Notes: generated from the sequence alone by a model not told the origin. 64,000 nucleotides of DNA from Synechococcus sp. Tobar12-5m-g (GCF_024345415.1 NZ_JAGQBB010000008.1:55790-119789); one strand, 5' to 3'. Shown: positions 18,522 to 28,647, counted from the stretch's first letter. A program made the numbers and translations.

Positions 18522-19553
18522 TTGCGCCCACTTCGGTTTCTGGTTCCCGGCACCGGGGCCCGGTTTCGCTGTGGTGGCCTGCAGGTGGAACTGCAGACCG
18601 CGGGTCTTGCCTCGGCCCTGGCCCCCACCGAGATCGTCACCTACCGGGTTCGGGAAAGCGGCCATCCCTTTCTGGCCGATCTGGTGGGCGCTGAGCCCTG
18701 CCCCGGGCCTGCCCTCTGGATCGTGAGTTGGGGCTTCGACGTGCCCCGTCAGTTGCGCCAACTGCGCGGCCGGCCGTTGGCTTACCACGCCCACAGCGGC
18801 GGCTATAGCTTCGACCTGCCGGCCGGCGTGCCGGTGCTGGCGGTGAGCCGCAACACCCTGGGCTACTGGGGGGACCGGGCGCCGCGCAATCCCCTCTTTC
18901 TGGTGCCCAACGCCCTCGCCCCCCAGTGGTGTGACCGCGGCCTGGAGCGGGACATCGACGTGCTGGTGCAGGCCCGCAAAACCAGTGCCTACGTGCTCAA
19001 CCAACTGGTGCCTGCCCTGAGGCACGCCGGTCTGCGGGTGGAGGTGCAGAGCGGCTGGGTCGACGACCTGGTCGGCCTGTTCAACCGCAGCCGCGTCTTC
19101 CTCTATGACTCCGCCGACTACTGGCGCGGCCGCGGCGTCAGCGAGGGGTTCGGCCTGCCGCCCCTGGAGGCGCTGGCGAGTGGTTGCGTGGTGTTCAGCA
19201 GCCTCAACCACGCCCTAGCCGACACGATCGACCCCGGCCGGCTCGGCCATCAGATCGGCGCCGGCACCTTGGGCGCCGATCTGCAGCGCATCGGCTCCGC
19301 CGCCCACGATCCCGCCCCCTGGCGAGCGGATCCCCAGGCCCTGGCGCGGTTGCTGGCCGAGTGCGGCGAAGCCCGGCTGCAGCAGCGCTGGGGCGAGGCG
19401 CTGGCGGCGATCAACGTTCACTGGGATCGGCTGCTGGGGGTGGAGGGGGCGGGGGCTGTGGTGCCGCCGGAGCCCCCACTGCGGGCCCCGCCGCCGTGGC
19501 AACTGCGCTGGCGAGGACGGGTGGGGCGCTTGAAAGGCTGGCTGGCCCGCTGA
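18522..19553 (+). CDS. glycosyltransferase, GT-B fold (GT1/GT4-like)
   Basis: A 343-residue predicted glycosyltransferase. The C-terminal half carries the GT4-like segment SEGFGLPPLEALASGCVVF, the E-x7-E-like nucleotide-sugar site, preceded by DIDVLVQARKTSAYVLNQLVPAL. The N-terminal domain is divergent. The start codon is TTG, 3 bp after the heme oxygenase stop; no later in-frame start preserves the Rossmann beginning RPLRFLVPGTGARFRCGG. The next gene is an ABC exporter followed by kdsA/kdsC, so a role in assembling a Kdo-containing surface glycan is plausible. Donor and acceptor cannot be inferred. Confidence 0.7.
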   Translation: MRPLRFLVPGTGARFRCGGLQVELQTAGLASALAPTEIVTYRVRESGHPFLADLVGAEPCPGPALWIVSWGFDVPRQLRQLRGRPLAYHAHSGGYSFDLPAGVPVLAVSRNTLGYWGDRAPRNPLFLVPNALAPQWCDRGLERDIDVLVQARKTSAYVLNQLVPALRHAGLRVEVQSGWVDDLVGLFNRSRVFLYDSADYWRGRGVSEGFGLPPLEALASGCVVFSSLNHALADTIDPGRLGHQIGAGTLGADLQRIGSAAHDPAPWRADPQALARLLAECGEARLQQRWGEALAAINVHWDRLLGVEGAGAVVPPEPPLRAPPPWQLRWRGRVGRLKGWLAR

Positions 19554-19624
19554 ACCTTTTGCGGACCCTTCACATACCTTTGGTGTCGTTGGGCTCAGAA
19601 ACGCTGCGATCTCCGCGCCGATCG

Positions 19625-21466
19625 ATGCCGCCGCTCGCTGGTATCTTCCACAGCCGCACCGTGGTTCAGCTGCGGCGACTGCTGGGCTACCTGCCCCCGG
19701 AGCGGTTCCGTTCCCTGCTGGTGCTGCTGCCCCTTTCGATCCTTCCCGGCCTCATCGACCTGATCACCGTGGCCATGGTGAGCAGGTTGATGGGGGCCCT
19801 GGTGGGCAGCAAGCTGCCGAACACCCTGCCGGGGGTGAAAGTGTTCGGCGGCAATGCCATCGATCAGAGCCTCTGGCTGATCCTGCTGCTGATCACCCTC
19901 TCCTGGTTGGGTTCGTTTGCCAAGCTGGGTCTTCAGTTCTTTCAGCAGCGGCTTTCTGCCCGGATCTGGATCGATCTGTGCAACCTGGTCCACTCTCGTG
20001 TCTTGGCCCAGGACTACGAATATCACCTGGCCGGCAGCACCTCCAAGCTCTCCACCCTGCTGCTGAGTCACATCAAGAAGACCTCCAACTCGGTGGTCAG
20101 TCCGCTGTTGCGCATGGTGGGCAGCATCTTCTCGATCGTGCTGCTCTCGGTTGGGGTGTTGGTGGTGGGCCGCTGGCTGGCGGTGGCGCTGATTTCGGCA
20201 CTGGTGGGGGCCTACCTCGGTCTTTCGATGCTGATCACCCCCTACCTGCGCCACGCTTCCCGCCAGAAACTGCGGCTGGAATCGCGCTCTGCCCACATCC
20301 TGGTGGAATCACTCGGGTCGATCCGCGACATCCGTCTCACCGGCTCGGAGAATCACTTCCGCGATGCCTTCGTGTCCACCGGCGAACGGGCCAAGCAGTA
20401 TTCCTGGGCCTCCGAGCTGTTGCCGAACATGCCCCGGATGCTGATCGAGCCCCTCGGCATCACGATGATCTTCGCGGTGGGCGCGGTGCCGGCCCTGCTG
20501 AGCGGCGAACGCCAGGAGATCCTTCACATCATTCCCTTTCTCACCACCCTGGCGGTGGTGGCCCTGCGGCTGACGCCCCCCCTGCAGGATTTCTTCTCCG
20601 CCATCACCCAGCTGCGCGGCAGCCTGCCGGTGGTCGACAAGACGCTCGAACTTCTGGAACTTCCCAGCAGTCGTCCGACTCTCTCCACCCCCGGAGTGCC
20701 CACCCCCGAGGGCATCTTCCCCACCCGCACCATCCGCCTCAAGGACGCCTGGTACAGGTATCCAGGCAGCGGGCAGCCGGTGCTCAAGGGGGTGAGCCTA
20801 TCGATCCCGGTGGGCTCCCGCATTGCCTTGGTGGGCTCCACAGGCAGCGGCAAGACCACCACCGCCCACCTGCTCCTGGGCCTGCTGATCCCCCAGCAGG
20901 GCGGGCTTGAGCTCGACGGCATCCCCGTGAACGGGCTGGATGTACCCGCCTGGCAGGCCTGTTGTGCCCAGGTCCCCCAGTTCATCAACCTGCTTGACGC
21001 CAGCATTCTTGAGAACGTCGCCTTCGGCCAGTCGCTAGACGCCATCGACCACGACGAGGTCTGGGAGGCGCTTGATGCCGCCCAGCTGGCGGAATTCGTC
21101 TCCGAGATGCCCTATGGCCTGCACACACCGGTGGGAGAGAACGGGCTGCAGCTCTCCGGCGGCCAGCGCCAGCGCCTGGCCCTGGCCCGCGCCTTCTACC
21201 GCCGCGCCCGCTTCCTGCTGCTTGATGAGGCCACCAGCGCCCTTGACAACCGCACCGAGAGCGACGTGATCGAGGCCCTGGAGGTGGTGGGGCGCCGCTG
21301 CACCACCGTGGTGATCGCCCACCGGCTCAGCACGGTGATGCGCTGTGATCGCATCTATGAGTTCGACGATGGCCGGATCAAGGCTTCCGGTACGTTCGAG
21401 GAGCTCCAGTACCGCTCCGACTCCTTCCGCGACCTGGCCTCACTGGAGCGCAAGCTGGTGAGCTGA
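19625..21466 (+). CDS. ABC transporter, fused permease-ATPase (MsbA-like half transporter)
   Basis: A 613-residue half transporter that would work as a homodimer in the inner membrane. About six helices occupy residues 20-320 (for example [20 protein letters not shown] and [19 protein letters not shown]). The nucleotide-binding domain has Walker [13 protein letters not shown], signature [14 protein letters not shown], Walker [13 protein letters not shown] and switch His in [13 protein letters not shown] 19625 was chosen because the permease begins there; upstream codons overlap the GT gene. Homologues export lipid-linked saccharides or lipid A core. Position between a GT and kdsA suggests a cell-envelope glycolipid or oligosaccharide as cargo. 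Confidence 0.88.
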   Translation: MPPLAGIFHSRTVVQLRRLLGYLPPERFRSLLVLLPLSILPGLIDLITVAMVSRLMGALVGSKLPNTLPGVKVFGGNAIDQSLWLILLLITLSWLGSFAKLGLQFFQQRLSARIWIDLCNLVHSRVLAQDYEYHLAGSTSKLSTLLLSHIKKTSNSVVSPLLRMVGSIFSIVLLSVGVLVVGRWLAVALISALVGAYLGLSMLITPYLRHASRQKLRLESRSAHILVESLGSIRDIRLTGSENHFRDAFVSTGERAKQYSWASELLPNMPRMLIEPLGITMIFAVGAVPALLSGERQEILHIIPFLTTLAVVALRLTPPLQDFFSAITQLRGSLPVVDKTLELLELPSSRPTLSTPGVPTPEGIFPTRTIRLKDAWYRYPGSGQPVLKGVSLSIPVGSRIALVGSTGSGKTTTAHLLLGLLIPQQGGLELDGIPVNGLDVPAWQACCAQVPQFINLLDASILENVAFGQSLDAIDHDEVWEALDAAQLAEFVSEMPYGLHTPVGENGLQLSGGQRQRLALARAFYRRARFLLLDEATSALDNRTESDVIEALEVVGRRCTTVVIAHRLSTVMRCDRIYEFDDGRIKASGTFEELQYRSDSFRDLASLERKLVS

Positions 21467-21497
21467 ATATTCGTTCGCCCTCCCGATCCCCGCTTCC

Positions 21498-22310
21498 ATG
21501 AGCTTCACCCTGATCGCCGGACCCTGCGTGATCGAGTCCCCGGAGCTTGTGTTCGGCATCGCCGAACGGGTGAAGCAGATCACCGAGCGGCTGGGCATCA
21601 CCTACGTGTTCAAGGCCAGCTTCGACAAAGCGAACCGCAGCTCCGGTGGCTCCTTCCGCGGCCCCGGTGTGGCCGAGGGTCTGGCCGTGCTGGCGGAGGT
21701 GAAGGCCCGCTTCGGGCTGTCGCTGCTCACCGACATCCACGAGAGCCACCAGGCCGCCGAAGTGGCGGCGGTGGTGGACGTGCTGCAAATCCCCGCCTAC
21801 CTCTGCCGCCAGACCGACCTGCTGCTGGCCGCCGCCGAGGCCGTGCGGGGCACCGACAAGACGATCAACGTGAAGAAAGGCCAGTTCCTGGCCCCCTGGG
21901 ACATGGCCCAGGTGGTGACCAAGCTGCGGGAGGCTGGCGTCGAGAAGCTCTGGCTCACCGAGCGGGGCTCCAGCTTCGGCTACAACACCCTGGTGGTGGA
22001 TTACCGCAGCCTGCCCCAGCTGAAGGCCCTCGGCTGCCCGGTGATCTTCGATGCCACCCACTCGGTGCAGCAACCGGGCGGCCGCGGCAGCAGCAGCGGC
22101 GGACAGAGAGAGTTTGTGGCGCCGCTGGCCCGGGCGGCCGTGGCGGTGGGTGTGGACGGCCTCTTCCTCGAGGTGCACCCCGATCCCGAGAACGCCCTCA
22201 GCGATGGGCCCAACATGGTGCCCCTGCACCGGCTGGAGCCGTTGCTGGAGCAACTGATGGCGATCCGGACGCCATTGCTGGCCGGCACCGAGGCCGTCAG
22301 CACGCTGTGA
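21498..22310 (+). CDS. kdsA: 3-deoxy-8-phosphooctulonate synthase (Kdo-8-P synthase)
   Basis: Condenses phosphoenolpyruvate with arabinose 5-phosphate to Kdo-8-phosphate. The 270-residue sequence has the TIM-barrel family motifs [45 protein letters not shown] and a C-terminal [20 protein letters not shown]. The N-terminus is short, as is common in this family. It is 31 bp behind the ABC transporter, and its stop overlaps the GTG start of kdsC by 4 bp. Together they supply Kdo-8-P and then Kdo. Confidence 0.95.
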   Translation: MSFTLIAGPCVIESPELVFGIAERVKQITERLGITYVFKASFDKANRSSGGSFRGPGVAEGLAVLAEVKARFGLSLLTDIHESHQAAEVAAVVDVLQIPAYLCRQTDLLLAAAEAVRGTDKTINVKKGQFLAPWDMAQVVTKLREAGVEKLWLTERGSSFGYNTLVVDYRSLPQLKALGCPVIFDATHSVQQPGGRGSSSGGQREFVAPLARAAVAVGVDGLFLEVHPDPENALSDGPNMVPLHRLEPLLEQLMAIRTPLLAGTEAVSTL

Positions 22311-22858
22311 GTGCCGGCCGCCGCCAGTTGCGCGGCCGCCTGGCTGCCGTTCAGTTGCTGGTGCTGGATGTGGATGGGGTGCTCACCGATGGCGGCCTGT
22401 TCACCACCGAATCCGGTGAGGTGATCAAGCGCTTCGATGTGCGCGACGGCCTCGGCATCCGTCTGTTGCAGCAGGTTGGCCTGGAGGTAGCCCTGCTCAG
22501 CGGCGGCAAGGGGGGCGCCACCAACCAGCGGGCCCGCACGCTCGGCATCCACCACTGCCTCACTGGTGTGAAAGACAAACCGGCGGCCCTCGCGGGTCTG
22601 CAGCACACCCTCGGCGTGCCGCCAGAGCGCACCGCCTACGTGGGCGACGACCTCAACGACCTGGTGGTGCGACCCCTGGCGGGGCTGCTGCTCTGCCCGG
22701 CCGATGCGGCGGCGCCGCTGCGGCGCCAGGCCGACTGGGTGCTGGGCCGCCCCGGCGGAGGGGGGGCTGTGCGGCTGTTGGCCGAGGCGATCCTGCGCTC
22801 CCGCGGCGACTGGCGCGCGCTGGCACGCCACGGCTGGCTCGACCGCAACGACCGCTGA
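22307..22858 (+). CDS. kdsC: Kdo-8-phosphate phosphatase (HAD family)
   Basis: Hydrolyses Kdo-8-phosphate to Kdo. A 183-residue tetrameric C0-type HAD phosphatase with motif [14 protein letters not shown] (nucleophile and acid Asp), motif II LLSGG, the Lys in [11 protein letters not shown] and motif [11 protein letters not shown]. The start is GTG in a 4-bp overlap with kdsA, implying translational coupling. It is the third Kdo step in order (kdsD, kdsA, kdsC, kdsB), and the other two genes occur later in the window. Confidence 0.93.
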   Translation: MSAGRRQLRGRLAAVQLLVLDVDGVLTDGGLFTTESGEVIKRFDVRDGLGIRLLQQVGLEVALLSGGKGGATNQRARTLGIHHCLTGVKDKPAALAGLQHTLGVPPERTAYVGDDLNDLVVRPLAGLLLCPADAAAPLRRQADWVLGRPGGGGAVRLLAEAILRSRGDWRALARHGWLDRNDR

Positions 22859-22874
22859 TGAAGCGGCGCGCGCC

Positions 22875-23963
22875 ATGGACCTGAAGCAGCGGCTGCGACA
22901 GCGGCTCCAGGCAGCCCTGCGGGCCGGTCGGCTGGGTCCCCTGGACCGGCTGCAGCGACTGGACCGTGACCAATGGCAGGCTCTGGCCGCCTTCCGCGGG
23001 TTGGTGCATCAGGCCTTCGCAGCCCGCCCCTTCGCCCCCCAGGTCTGTTCCGACCTCTGGGACCAGGGCAGCTTTCGATCCTCGTCGGGGCTGAAGCCCT
23101 TCTTCAGCCCAGCCCGCCGTGAACGAGAAAACGCCTCCCACCATTACGGCCACGACATCCAACTCAAGCGCCACGCCGGCCTGCCCCTGATCGGCGCGCC
23201 TCTGCCGTTCCTGCTGGAGCACGGCCTCAAGGTGTCCGAGGGGGCCACCTTCGAGACTCCCCGGCCCTGGGCGCAGGGCTATCTCTGCATGGGACCGCTC
23301 CGGGCCGGCTGGATCACCGGGCGCTTCGGCCTGCCGGCCACCCCGATCGGCCCCTGGATCGCCTACGCGCGGCCCGTGCTCGATCCTGAAGCTCTCGCGG
23401 AGTTGCGCGCCCAGCTTGGTCCTGCCCTGCTGGTGGTGCTGGCTCACAGCTGGGACCAGGTGGAGCGCTCGAACGACCTCATGGCCTGCATTGATGAGGT
23501 GGAGCAACGGGTCCGCACAAGTGGCTACCGCAGCGTGATCTGGCTGCGGCACTGGAAGGACCCGCACCTGGAGGGTCTGCCACCTGGCTGGATCCTGGCC
23601 TGCAACGGCCATCGCTCCAACCCCTGGTTCCTCGATGGGATGCGCACCCTGCTGGAGCTCAGCGACGGCCTGGCCAGCAACGCCTTCGGCACCCATCTGG
23701 GCTATGGCGTGGCCCTGGGCAAGCGGCTGCACTGGATCGATGGGGAAGCCGAGCAGGATCTCTCCGGCCTCGAGGCGGCCAAGGCACAGGAAGAAAGCCG
23801 AGAGTGGGCCGAGCGGCGGCGGCTCAGCGTCGCCCTCCGGGGGCTGCTGGCCCATGGGGCCGGCAGTGAATCCGGTGGACCCGTCTGGAGCCTGCTGGAT
23901 CCGTTCTGGGGCTTCGGGCGGTTCCGGGGACAGGAGGAGCTGGGCCAGATCCTCCACCCCTGA
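22875..23963 (+). CDS. KpsS/KpsC-like surface-polysaccharide protein (putative)
   Basis: A 362-residue protein beginning 16 bp after kdsC. No membrane segment or signal peptide. The segment LSDGLASNAFGTHLGYGVALGKRLHW resembles the conserved core of capsule-type transferases and surface-carbohydrate GTs in which a coin-flip of shared visibility (a hidden 'rest place') is read from the genome neighbourhood; KpsC/KpsS add Kdo linkers to lipid. The rest, including LVVLAHSWDQVERSNDL, is not diagnostic. Its tight linkage to kdsA-kdsC supports a Kdo-using role. I consider glycosyltransferase more likely than any other activity, but the family assignment is tentative. Confidence 0.5.
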   Translation: MDLKQRLRQRLQAALRAGRLGPLDRLQRLDRDQWQALAAFRGLVHQAFAARPFAPQVCSDLWDQGSFRSSSGLKPFFSPARRERENASHHYGHDIQLKRHAGLPLIGAPLPFLLEHGLKVSEGATFETPRPWAQGYLCMGPLRAGWITGRFGLPATPIGPWIAYARPVLDPEALAELRAQLGPALLVVLAHSWDQVERSNDLMACIDEVEQRVRTSGYRSVIWLRHWKDPHLEGLPPGWILACNGHRSNPWFLDGMRTLLELSDGLASNAFGTHLGYGVALGKRLHWIDGEAEQDLSGLEAAKAQEESREWAERRRLSVALRGLLAHGAGSESGGPVWSLLDPFWGFGRFRGQEELGQILHP

Positions 23964-24694
23964 GGCCCCACCAAGATCAGCCACGACCTTGAGCATTCCC
24001 TCAGCTTCAGCATCAACCGCGAACCGGTCCGGGGCAATTCGGGAGGGGTGACTCTGGGAATTGTGGCTAGCATCCTAAGCTTCGTTCGAGTCAACCCGAT
24101 CGGCCTCGGCATCGTTCCTCTCATGGAGGTTGTGATTGCACAGATGCCAAGCTCAACGGCTGCCATCGATGACCCTTTCCATGAACTCTGACCTCAATTC
24201 CAGCCAGATCAAGTAGATTCTCAACCGGGCAACTGCATAGCTGAAATCAGTTTAGTCTAGTCACACAAGTTCTCAGGATCAAGCCCCTGAGGGCGTAGGT
24301 GCTCCTATTCCGCGTTTTGGCAAAGCCATCTGCCAAGGGACGACGACTGTGGTGGCTTCGGCACAGGTCTTCTTCATTCCCAGTACGCGTCACTCCCAGA
24401 ACGACAAACCGTTCCAACGAGTCCTTGCCGCTGCGGTTGCTGAAATCAGCATCTAGAAGAATCCTGAAGATTTCTGCGGGAAATCGCCTAAGATAAGGCA
24501 CCAGCAACGGCGCATTCTGCTGAGGTTCATGAATAAACTTCTCTTCATTTTAGAATCGTTCTCGTCCTATTCAGCCATCCAGTCTTGGGTGAAGTTGATC
24601 GTCTTGTTGGCGCAGCGTCAGGGGCGTCATTGATGTTTCGAGATGGGATGAAGTGTAAGCTGCCATTCGTTGTCAATGAGGACGCCATCAAGTT
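23964..24694. other. intergenic region without a supportable gene
   Basis: About 730 bp with lower GC than the flanks. In the frame of the preceding gene, after its stop, 73 codons stay open to 24190 with a protein-like hydrophobic segment (LGIVASILSFVRVNPIGLGI), possibly a decayed coding remnant. On the minus strand, 24247-24507 is open for 86 codons with no recognised family. The region probably contains the promoter of the downstream glycosyltransferase and marks a boundary between two blocks. Confidence 0.35.
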
Positions 24695-25717
24695 GTGAGG
24701 TTGAACAACCCTGGTGTCAGCATCGTCACGGTCTGCATGAACCGCAGCGGCCATCTCCTGCAATCGGCGGCGGCGGTGGCGGCCTGGCCCCATCACGCTG
24801 AGCACCTGGTGGTCGACTGGAGCAGCACAGAGCCATTGCGCCGCGCCGATCTTCCCGGCGATCCCCGGCTGCGGTTGCTGCGGGTGGAGGGTGAGGAGCG
24901 CTGGAACCTCTGTCGGGCCTACAACTTTGCGGTGGGGCAGGCCTGCGGCGCAGTGATTCTCAAGCTGGACGCCGACGCATGGCCCAGCCAGGGGTTCGAC
25001 CCATCTGCCCCAGGGCTGCGGATGGGGGACAGAGGAAGAGTCTGCGCGTTCGGGAGCGGCCTGGATGGACGGAAGGGACAACTGCTGATCGAACGGAGAA
25101 TGTTCGAGGACGTGGGCGGCTTCAATGAACTGATGATGGGGTACGGCTTCGATGACAAGGATTTGCGGGTTCGGCTGCGGCTGCTGAGCGGCCAGGAGCC
25201 GGCGGTGATTCCAGCCGATTGGCTGGAGGTGATCGCCCACTCTGACGAAGAGCGGGCCGAACAGGGCAGGGCCGGCCACGGGCATTGGCTGAAGGCTTGC
25301 CAGGGCCAGGCTGCGATGCGGGCCACTCAGATGGCCAACCGACTCGTCGCTGCCTACTGTCCCTGGAGTGCTCGCATGGCCGCCTCCTGCTACGACGAGT
25401 GCTCCGAAGCGACATGGCGTGTGAGGACTGCCTCTATTCCCCGCCGCCCGGGGAGCATCGTCGCCGAACTTGACCATGTCGGGCGCATGACCTTCTGGGG
25501 TACCTTTCTGGCGGTCCCGGAAGTGTTCTTAGAGACGCTGCCCTTCAGCCTGTTCCCACCGGCCCAAGACGGACGGTGGGACGTGCGTTGGTGGCACCGA
25601 TTGTGGTGGTGGACAGGACGCCAGCTGTTGCATCTGCCGGTGCTCGCCCTCGTGGGGGGTCGTGCCGCGATCGCGCCCCTGCTCGGCCGCCGCCAGCGGA
25701 GCGGCAAGCCAAACTGA
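24695..25717 (+). CDS. GT2-type glycosyltransferase (paralogue 1)
   Basis: A 340-residue GT-A enzyme: VSIVTVCMNRSGHLL at the N-terminus, LKLDADAWP as the DxD metal site and GYGFDDKDLRVRLRL as the galactosyltransferase-like acceptor box. The C-terminal 60 residues are amphipathic or hydrophobic (FPPAQDGRWDVRWWHR) and may associate with the membrane. GTG at 24695 is the start. It is clearly homologous along its whole length to the gene at 35007, so the two arose by duplication. The donor sugar is unknown. It stands alone, facing the convergent sulfotransferase gene 76 bp downstream. Confidence 0.82.
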   Translation: MRLNNPGVSIVTVCMNRSGHLLQSAAAVAAWPHHAEHLVVDWSSTEPLRRADLPGDPRLRLLRVEGEERWNLCRAYNFAVGQACGAVILKLDADAWPSQGFDPSAPGLRMGDRGRVCAFGSGLDGRKGQLLIERRMFEDVGGFNELMMGYGFDDKDLRVRLRLLSGQEPAVIPADWLEVIAHSDEERAEQGRAGHGHWLKACQGQAAMRATQMANRLVAAYCPWSARMAASCYDECSEATWRVRTASIPRRPGSIVAELDHVGRMTFWGTFLAVPEVFLETLPFSLFPPAQDGRWDVRWWHRLWWWTGRQLLHLPVLALVGGRAAIAPLLGRRQRSGKPN

Positions 25718-25792
25718 CCAAAAATCAGTTGTTGCGTAGGACGCATTGCATTTCTATCGCTGACGTCCGCATAATCTAGCGAGAACGCATAT

Positions 25793-26503
25793 CTAGATAC
25801 TCGTTAGATCTGTATATAATTTTTCATCGGCAACGCCAAGATGCAAGGAGGTGCGGAGAAATCGAAAGTCGTCGTTGTACAGCTCTCTAACCATTCCTTT
25901 CAGTCTATCATTAAAAAAGTTTTGATAGTGTGGAATCTTCTTCTGTTGAATTAACTCCAGCAAAGCCTCTCGCTCGAGCCTCCAGGCATTCTCGGGAAAA
26001 GGCGCACCATCTGAGATAGTTTCGCCAGATTTCCCATCTTTAGGGCCGTACTTATTAACTCTAAATGGCATTTCAATGTTCGTTTCGAACATGCTATTGA
26101 TGTGGCCTTCCAGGGGCTTTAGATGATCTGAATCATAGATAGCATCGAAGGATACCCACCTATGCTTGGATATCTGTGGCATAAAGTGCAGCTTGTCAAT
26201 ATACCTATAGTTGCTTCGATAAAGTTCTTCCAGAAAATCCTGAAAGGTAGAAAGATTAATCTGGGGATTTCTACGTCTAGAAGCTTCAAGATAGTTTTTA
26301 TGCTCAACATACTTGTTTAAAAAGCCGCTGATCACACGTTTGTATGGGTTTCTGAAGACGATGATATTTGATCTGATTGGACATCTAATTTGCTTGGACT
26401 GAGCGACTTCCCAGGCAAAGTCACTGACACTTCTGCATGAGCATTTTGGAGATGTGCGGATCCAGACCCTGTCAATTCTGTTGAAAAATGTCCTTGGTGC
26501 CAC
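25793..26503 (-). CDS. sulfotransferase, family 2-like
   Basis: A 236-residue cytosolic protein that would transfer sulfate from PAPS to a carbohydrate. VWIRTSPKCSCRSV corresponds to the 5'-phosphosulfate loop (PKxxCxS) and IIVFRNPYKRVISGFLNKY to the 3'-phosphate-binding R/S motif. The start is a GTG preceded by an in-frame stop 9 codons upstream, so no longer N-terminus is possible, and the protein begins unusually close to the PAPS loop. Base composition is markedly AT-rich against the 60+% GC flanks, indicating recent acquisition. Sulfated exopolysaccharides are common in cyanobacteria, which fits the glycan region. Confidence 0.7.
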   Translation of the reverse strand: MAPRTFFNRIDRVWIRTSPKCSCRSVSDFAWEVAQSKQIRCPIRSNIIVFRNPYKRVISGFLNKYVEHKNYLEASRRRNPQINLSTFQDFLEELYRSNYRYIDKLHFMPQISKHRWVSFDAIYDSDHLKPLEGHINSMFETNIEMPFRVNKYGPKDGKSGETISDGAPFPENAWRLEREALLELIQQKKIPHYQNFFNDRLKGMVRELYNDDFRFLRTSLHLGVADEKLYTDLTSI

Positions 26504-26822
26504 TGAGTCGTCATGGCCGACAACGTTTTACCTTAGCATCCATAGGCATTGGCGACGACCACGGGGAACGTTGATTCAGGTAATCTGGGTTTCGGAACCA
26601 TGGCCATCGTCGATCTGTGAGTCAGGGCTCTACCCCTAAGAAACCCCACACTCAATGTTATGAATTCAAAGCCCTAGCAATGTCAGAGGATGGAACTGCC
26701 CAGTAAATGCCATCCACCTCACGGGACTCTCTACACGATCGTGCTGCTTTGCATGGGTTTCTATTTCTGCAGAGAACGTCCGAACAAGTGATAAAAGACT
26801 GCGATGCGTGGATCTCTATCGA

Positions 26823-26933
26823 TCACTTGATGGTCTGGCCAATTCTATCATCGCCTGCAATATTTACAGGTTGCGGATCATAGCTGATGTACGCGGCCGA
26901 GCCTGTTGCTTTAGCTGGTAATCCCTTCAGCAT
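26823..26933 (-). CDS. possible 36-residue ORF or gene remnant
   Basis: Reads MLKGLPAKATGSAAYISYDP and ends GDDRIGQTIK. The composition is protein-like, and GGAG lies about 10 bp before the ATG. No family is recognised. It could be the tail of a lost gene or a small protein. Confidence 0.2.
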   Translation of the reverse strand: MLKGLPAKATGSAAYISYDPQPVNIAGDDRIGQTIK

Positions 26934-27124
26934 GGCGATCCTGCTCCATCAGCCTTTGCTGAGTATTCTGATTTAAGCTCTGTACAATAGCTGCTATCCT
27001 AGTCGCCCAGAGTTGCGATCCAGATGACAGCGCTCTCCTTCTAGCTTGGGCCAGCGAATGGCCAGCTTGCATGGCCATCTATACATGCAGGAGCCATTCT
27101 GCCATTCTTTATCTGAGGGAGCCA

Positions 27125-27175
27125 ATGCGTCAAGAGGGCCTACGCAACATCATGCAGGCCTACGCTCAGGGTTAG
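27125..27175 (+). CDS. possible leader peptide (16 aa) upstream of the EpsG-like gene
   Basis: ATG preceded by CTGAGGGAGCCA, a good Shine-Dalgarno, encoding MRQEGLRNIMQAYAQG and ending 15 bp before the ATG of the polymerase gene. It could couple translation of the downstream gene or be chance. Confidence 0.2.
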   Translation: MRQEGLRNIMQAYAQG

Positions 27176-27190
27176 CAAAGGCCTGTCAAC

Positions 27191-28408
27191 ATGTTCCCTA
27201 CCGAAAGCCCCTATCGCATCGACCAAGTCGTTGCCGCGCCAGGGTGGATGGCGGCCTTGTTCCTTGCTCAGGTGATGATGGCATCCCTGATGAGTGGCGC
27301 TGTCGTTTGGAAACAACAGCGGATCTGGGCTGGTGCAGCAATGCTGCTATTGGCGCAGGTGGCCTTGTTCTTTACCCTGGCTAGCTGGGGCACCAGCGAT
27401 CCCACCAAGCTCAGCCACGACTTTGAGCACTACCTCGGCTTCGGCGTCAACGGAGAGCCACTCTGGTGGGGCCTCGGTCCTGTCGTACGGCTGCTGCCCT
27501 ATCGGATGGCGGCGGTGCAGGGGATGGTGGCGGCCGGTTTCGCCGCCGCCCCGCTGCTGCTGGCCCGCCGCTGGGGCGTGCCTGCCTGGGGGGGCTGGTG
27601 GAGCCTGCTGATCGTCTGCAGCCCTCTCTTGCGGGGATTCCTCCAGAACAGCCACACCCGCCAGGCACTGGCGGTGCTGCTGCTGCTTCCTGTGTTCCTG
27701 TGGGCGGCACAGCTGGCTCGCTTCGAGCGCCTGCGGGGGGGATTGGCGTTGCTTCTCTCCGCCCTGGCGCACACCACCTTCCCGCTCAATCTCGGCATCA
27801 GCCTGGCTCCCTTGCTGGTTCGGGCGCCGGGGCGGGGCGGCTGCGGGGGCGAGCGCTGGAGAGCCCTGGCTCAGTGGCACCTGCGGACCCGGCTGCTGGT
27901 GCTGCTCGCAGCCCTGGTGCTATTGCTGCTGGCCGGCCTGTTGGGGCCGATCCTGATGCAGAAGTTTTTCTTGTACCGCAGCCAGGACTATTTCAACACC
28001 TATTCCCTGCGCAAGGTGGTGGGAAGGTTGCAGTGGGCCATCGCTGGTGGTGTGGTGCTGGCTGCCCTGCAGAAACGGCTCAATCCACGCCAGCTGCTGG
28101 GGTGCCAGCGGACCCGGCTGCTGATGCTCTTCGGCCTGCTTTACATCGCCGTGCAGGCCTCGATCCAATGGGAATGGCTACCCCAGGCGACCAGTCGCCT
28201 GGCGGATGCTGTGGGCTTCTTTCTGCTGATCAGTTTGATCGCCTGGCTACACTATTATCAGGCCAACTGGTATGTGTTGCCGGCCTTGATCGTCACCCTG
28301 ATCTATTGGTTTGACGATCGCATCCTGGCCTCCGCCAATCTGGTCTGTGGACGCAACGATAGCTTTCTCTGTGTGCCCGATCGCTGGCCGTGGCTGATGC
28401 GTTACTGA
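27191..28408 (+). CDS. EpsG-like polysaccharide polymerase, multi-pass membrane protein
   Basis: A 405-residue integral membrane protein with about ten helices. DFEHYLGF after the second helix and NSHTRQALAVLLLLPVF are typical of the EpsG/Wzy family, in which the acidic residue and the R-Q pair on a helix are conserved. Such proteins join undecaprenol-linked repeat units into polymer in the periplasm. ATG 27191 was chosen; the basic N-terminus precedes helix one. It is monocistronic and converges on the putative GT at 28648. As the only clear polymerase in the region it is a good marker for a Wzy-type pathway, but no wzx or wza was seen. Confidence 0.7.
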   Translation: MFPTESPYRIDQVVAAPGWMAALFLAQVMMASLMSGAVVWKQQRIWAGAAMLLLAQVALFFTLASWGTSDPTKLSHDFEHYLGFGVNGEPLWWGLGPVVRLLPYRMAAVQGMVAAGFAAAPLLLARRWGVPAWGGWWSLLIVCSPLLRGFLQNSHTRQALAVLLLLPVFLWAAQLARFERLRGGLALLLSALAHTTFPLNLGISLAPLLVRAPGRGGCGGERWRALAQWHLRTRLLVLLAALVLLLLAGLLGPILMQKFFLYRSQDYFNTYSLRKVVGRLQWAIAGGVVLAALQKRLNPRQLLGCQRTRLLMLFGLLYIAVQASIQWEWLPQATSRLADAVGFFLLISLIAWLHYYQANWYVLPALIVTLIYWFDDRILASANLVCGRNDSFLCVPDRWPWLMRY

Positions 28409-28647
28409 GGCGGCGGCCCGATGGGTTGAGCCTCACCGGTCGGGTCTCACCAGCGCTCCCTGCATGTTCAGGCTGTGGGCCGAGCGCGGCGAAACGTCGG
28501 CCAGGGCCAGTCCGCAAACACGGTCTGCAACCGGCGGCGGCTGCCCGGCTCCAGATCCATCCCCAGGCGGGCGCCGTAACGGGCAGGGAGGCGGCCAGCG
28601 GATCCTCATCGCTCGCTCCATCGGGATGGAAAACGGCTCCACCACCA

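Larger units (their letters stand above)
26504..27190. other. low-GC intergenic region with only tiny ORFs
   Basis: About 690 bp of atypically AT-rich DNA continuing from the sulfotransferase gene. No gene of normal size is present. A 36-residue minus-strand ORF (26823-26933) and a 16-residue plus-strand ORF with a good ribosome-binding site (27125-27175) are the only candidates. The rest shows no recognisable repeats, RNA gene or insertion-sequence end. Confidence 0.35.

Noticed and set aside
17218..18531. 437-codon minus-strand ORF
   Set aside because: Antisense to the 17254 gene and heme oxygenase; composition of a shadow frame.
24247..24507. 86-codon minus-strand ORF
   Set aside because: No recognised family, no Shine-Dalgarno and low-GC intergenic context; not enough support for a gene call.
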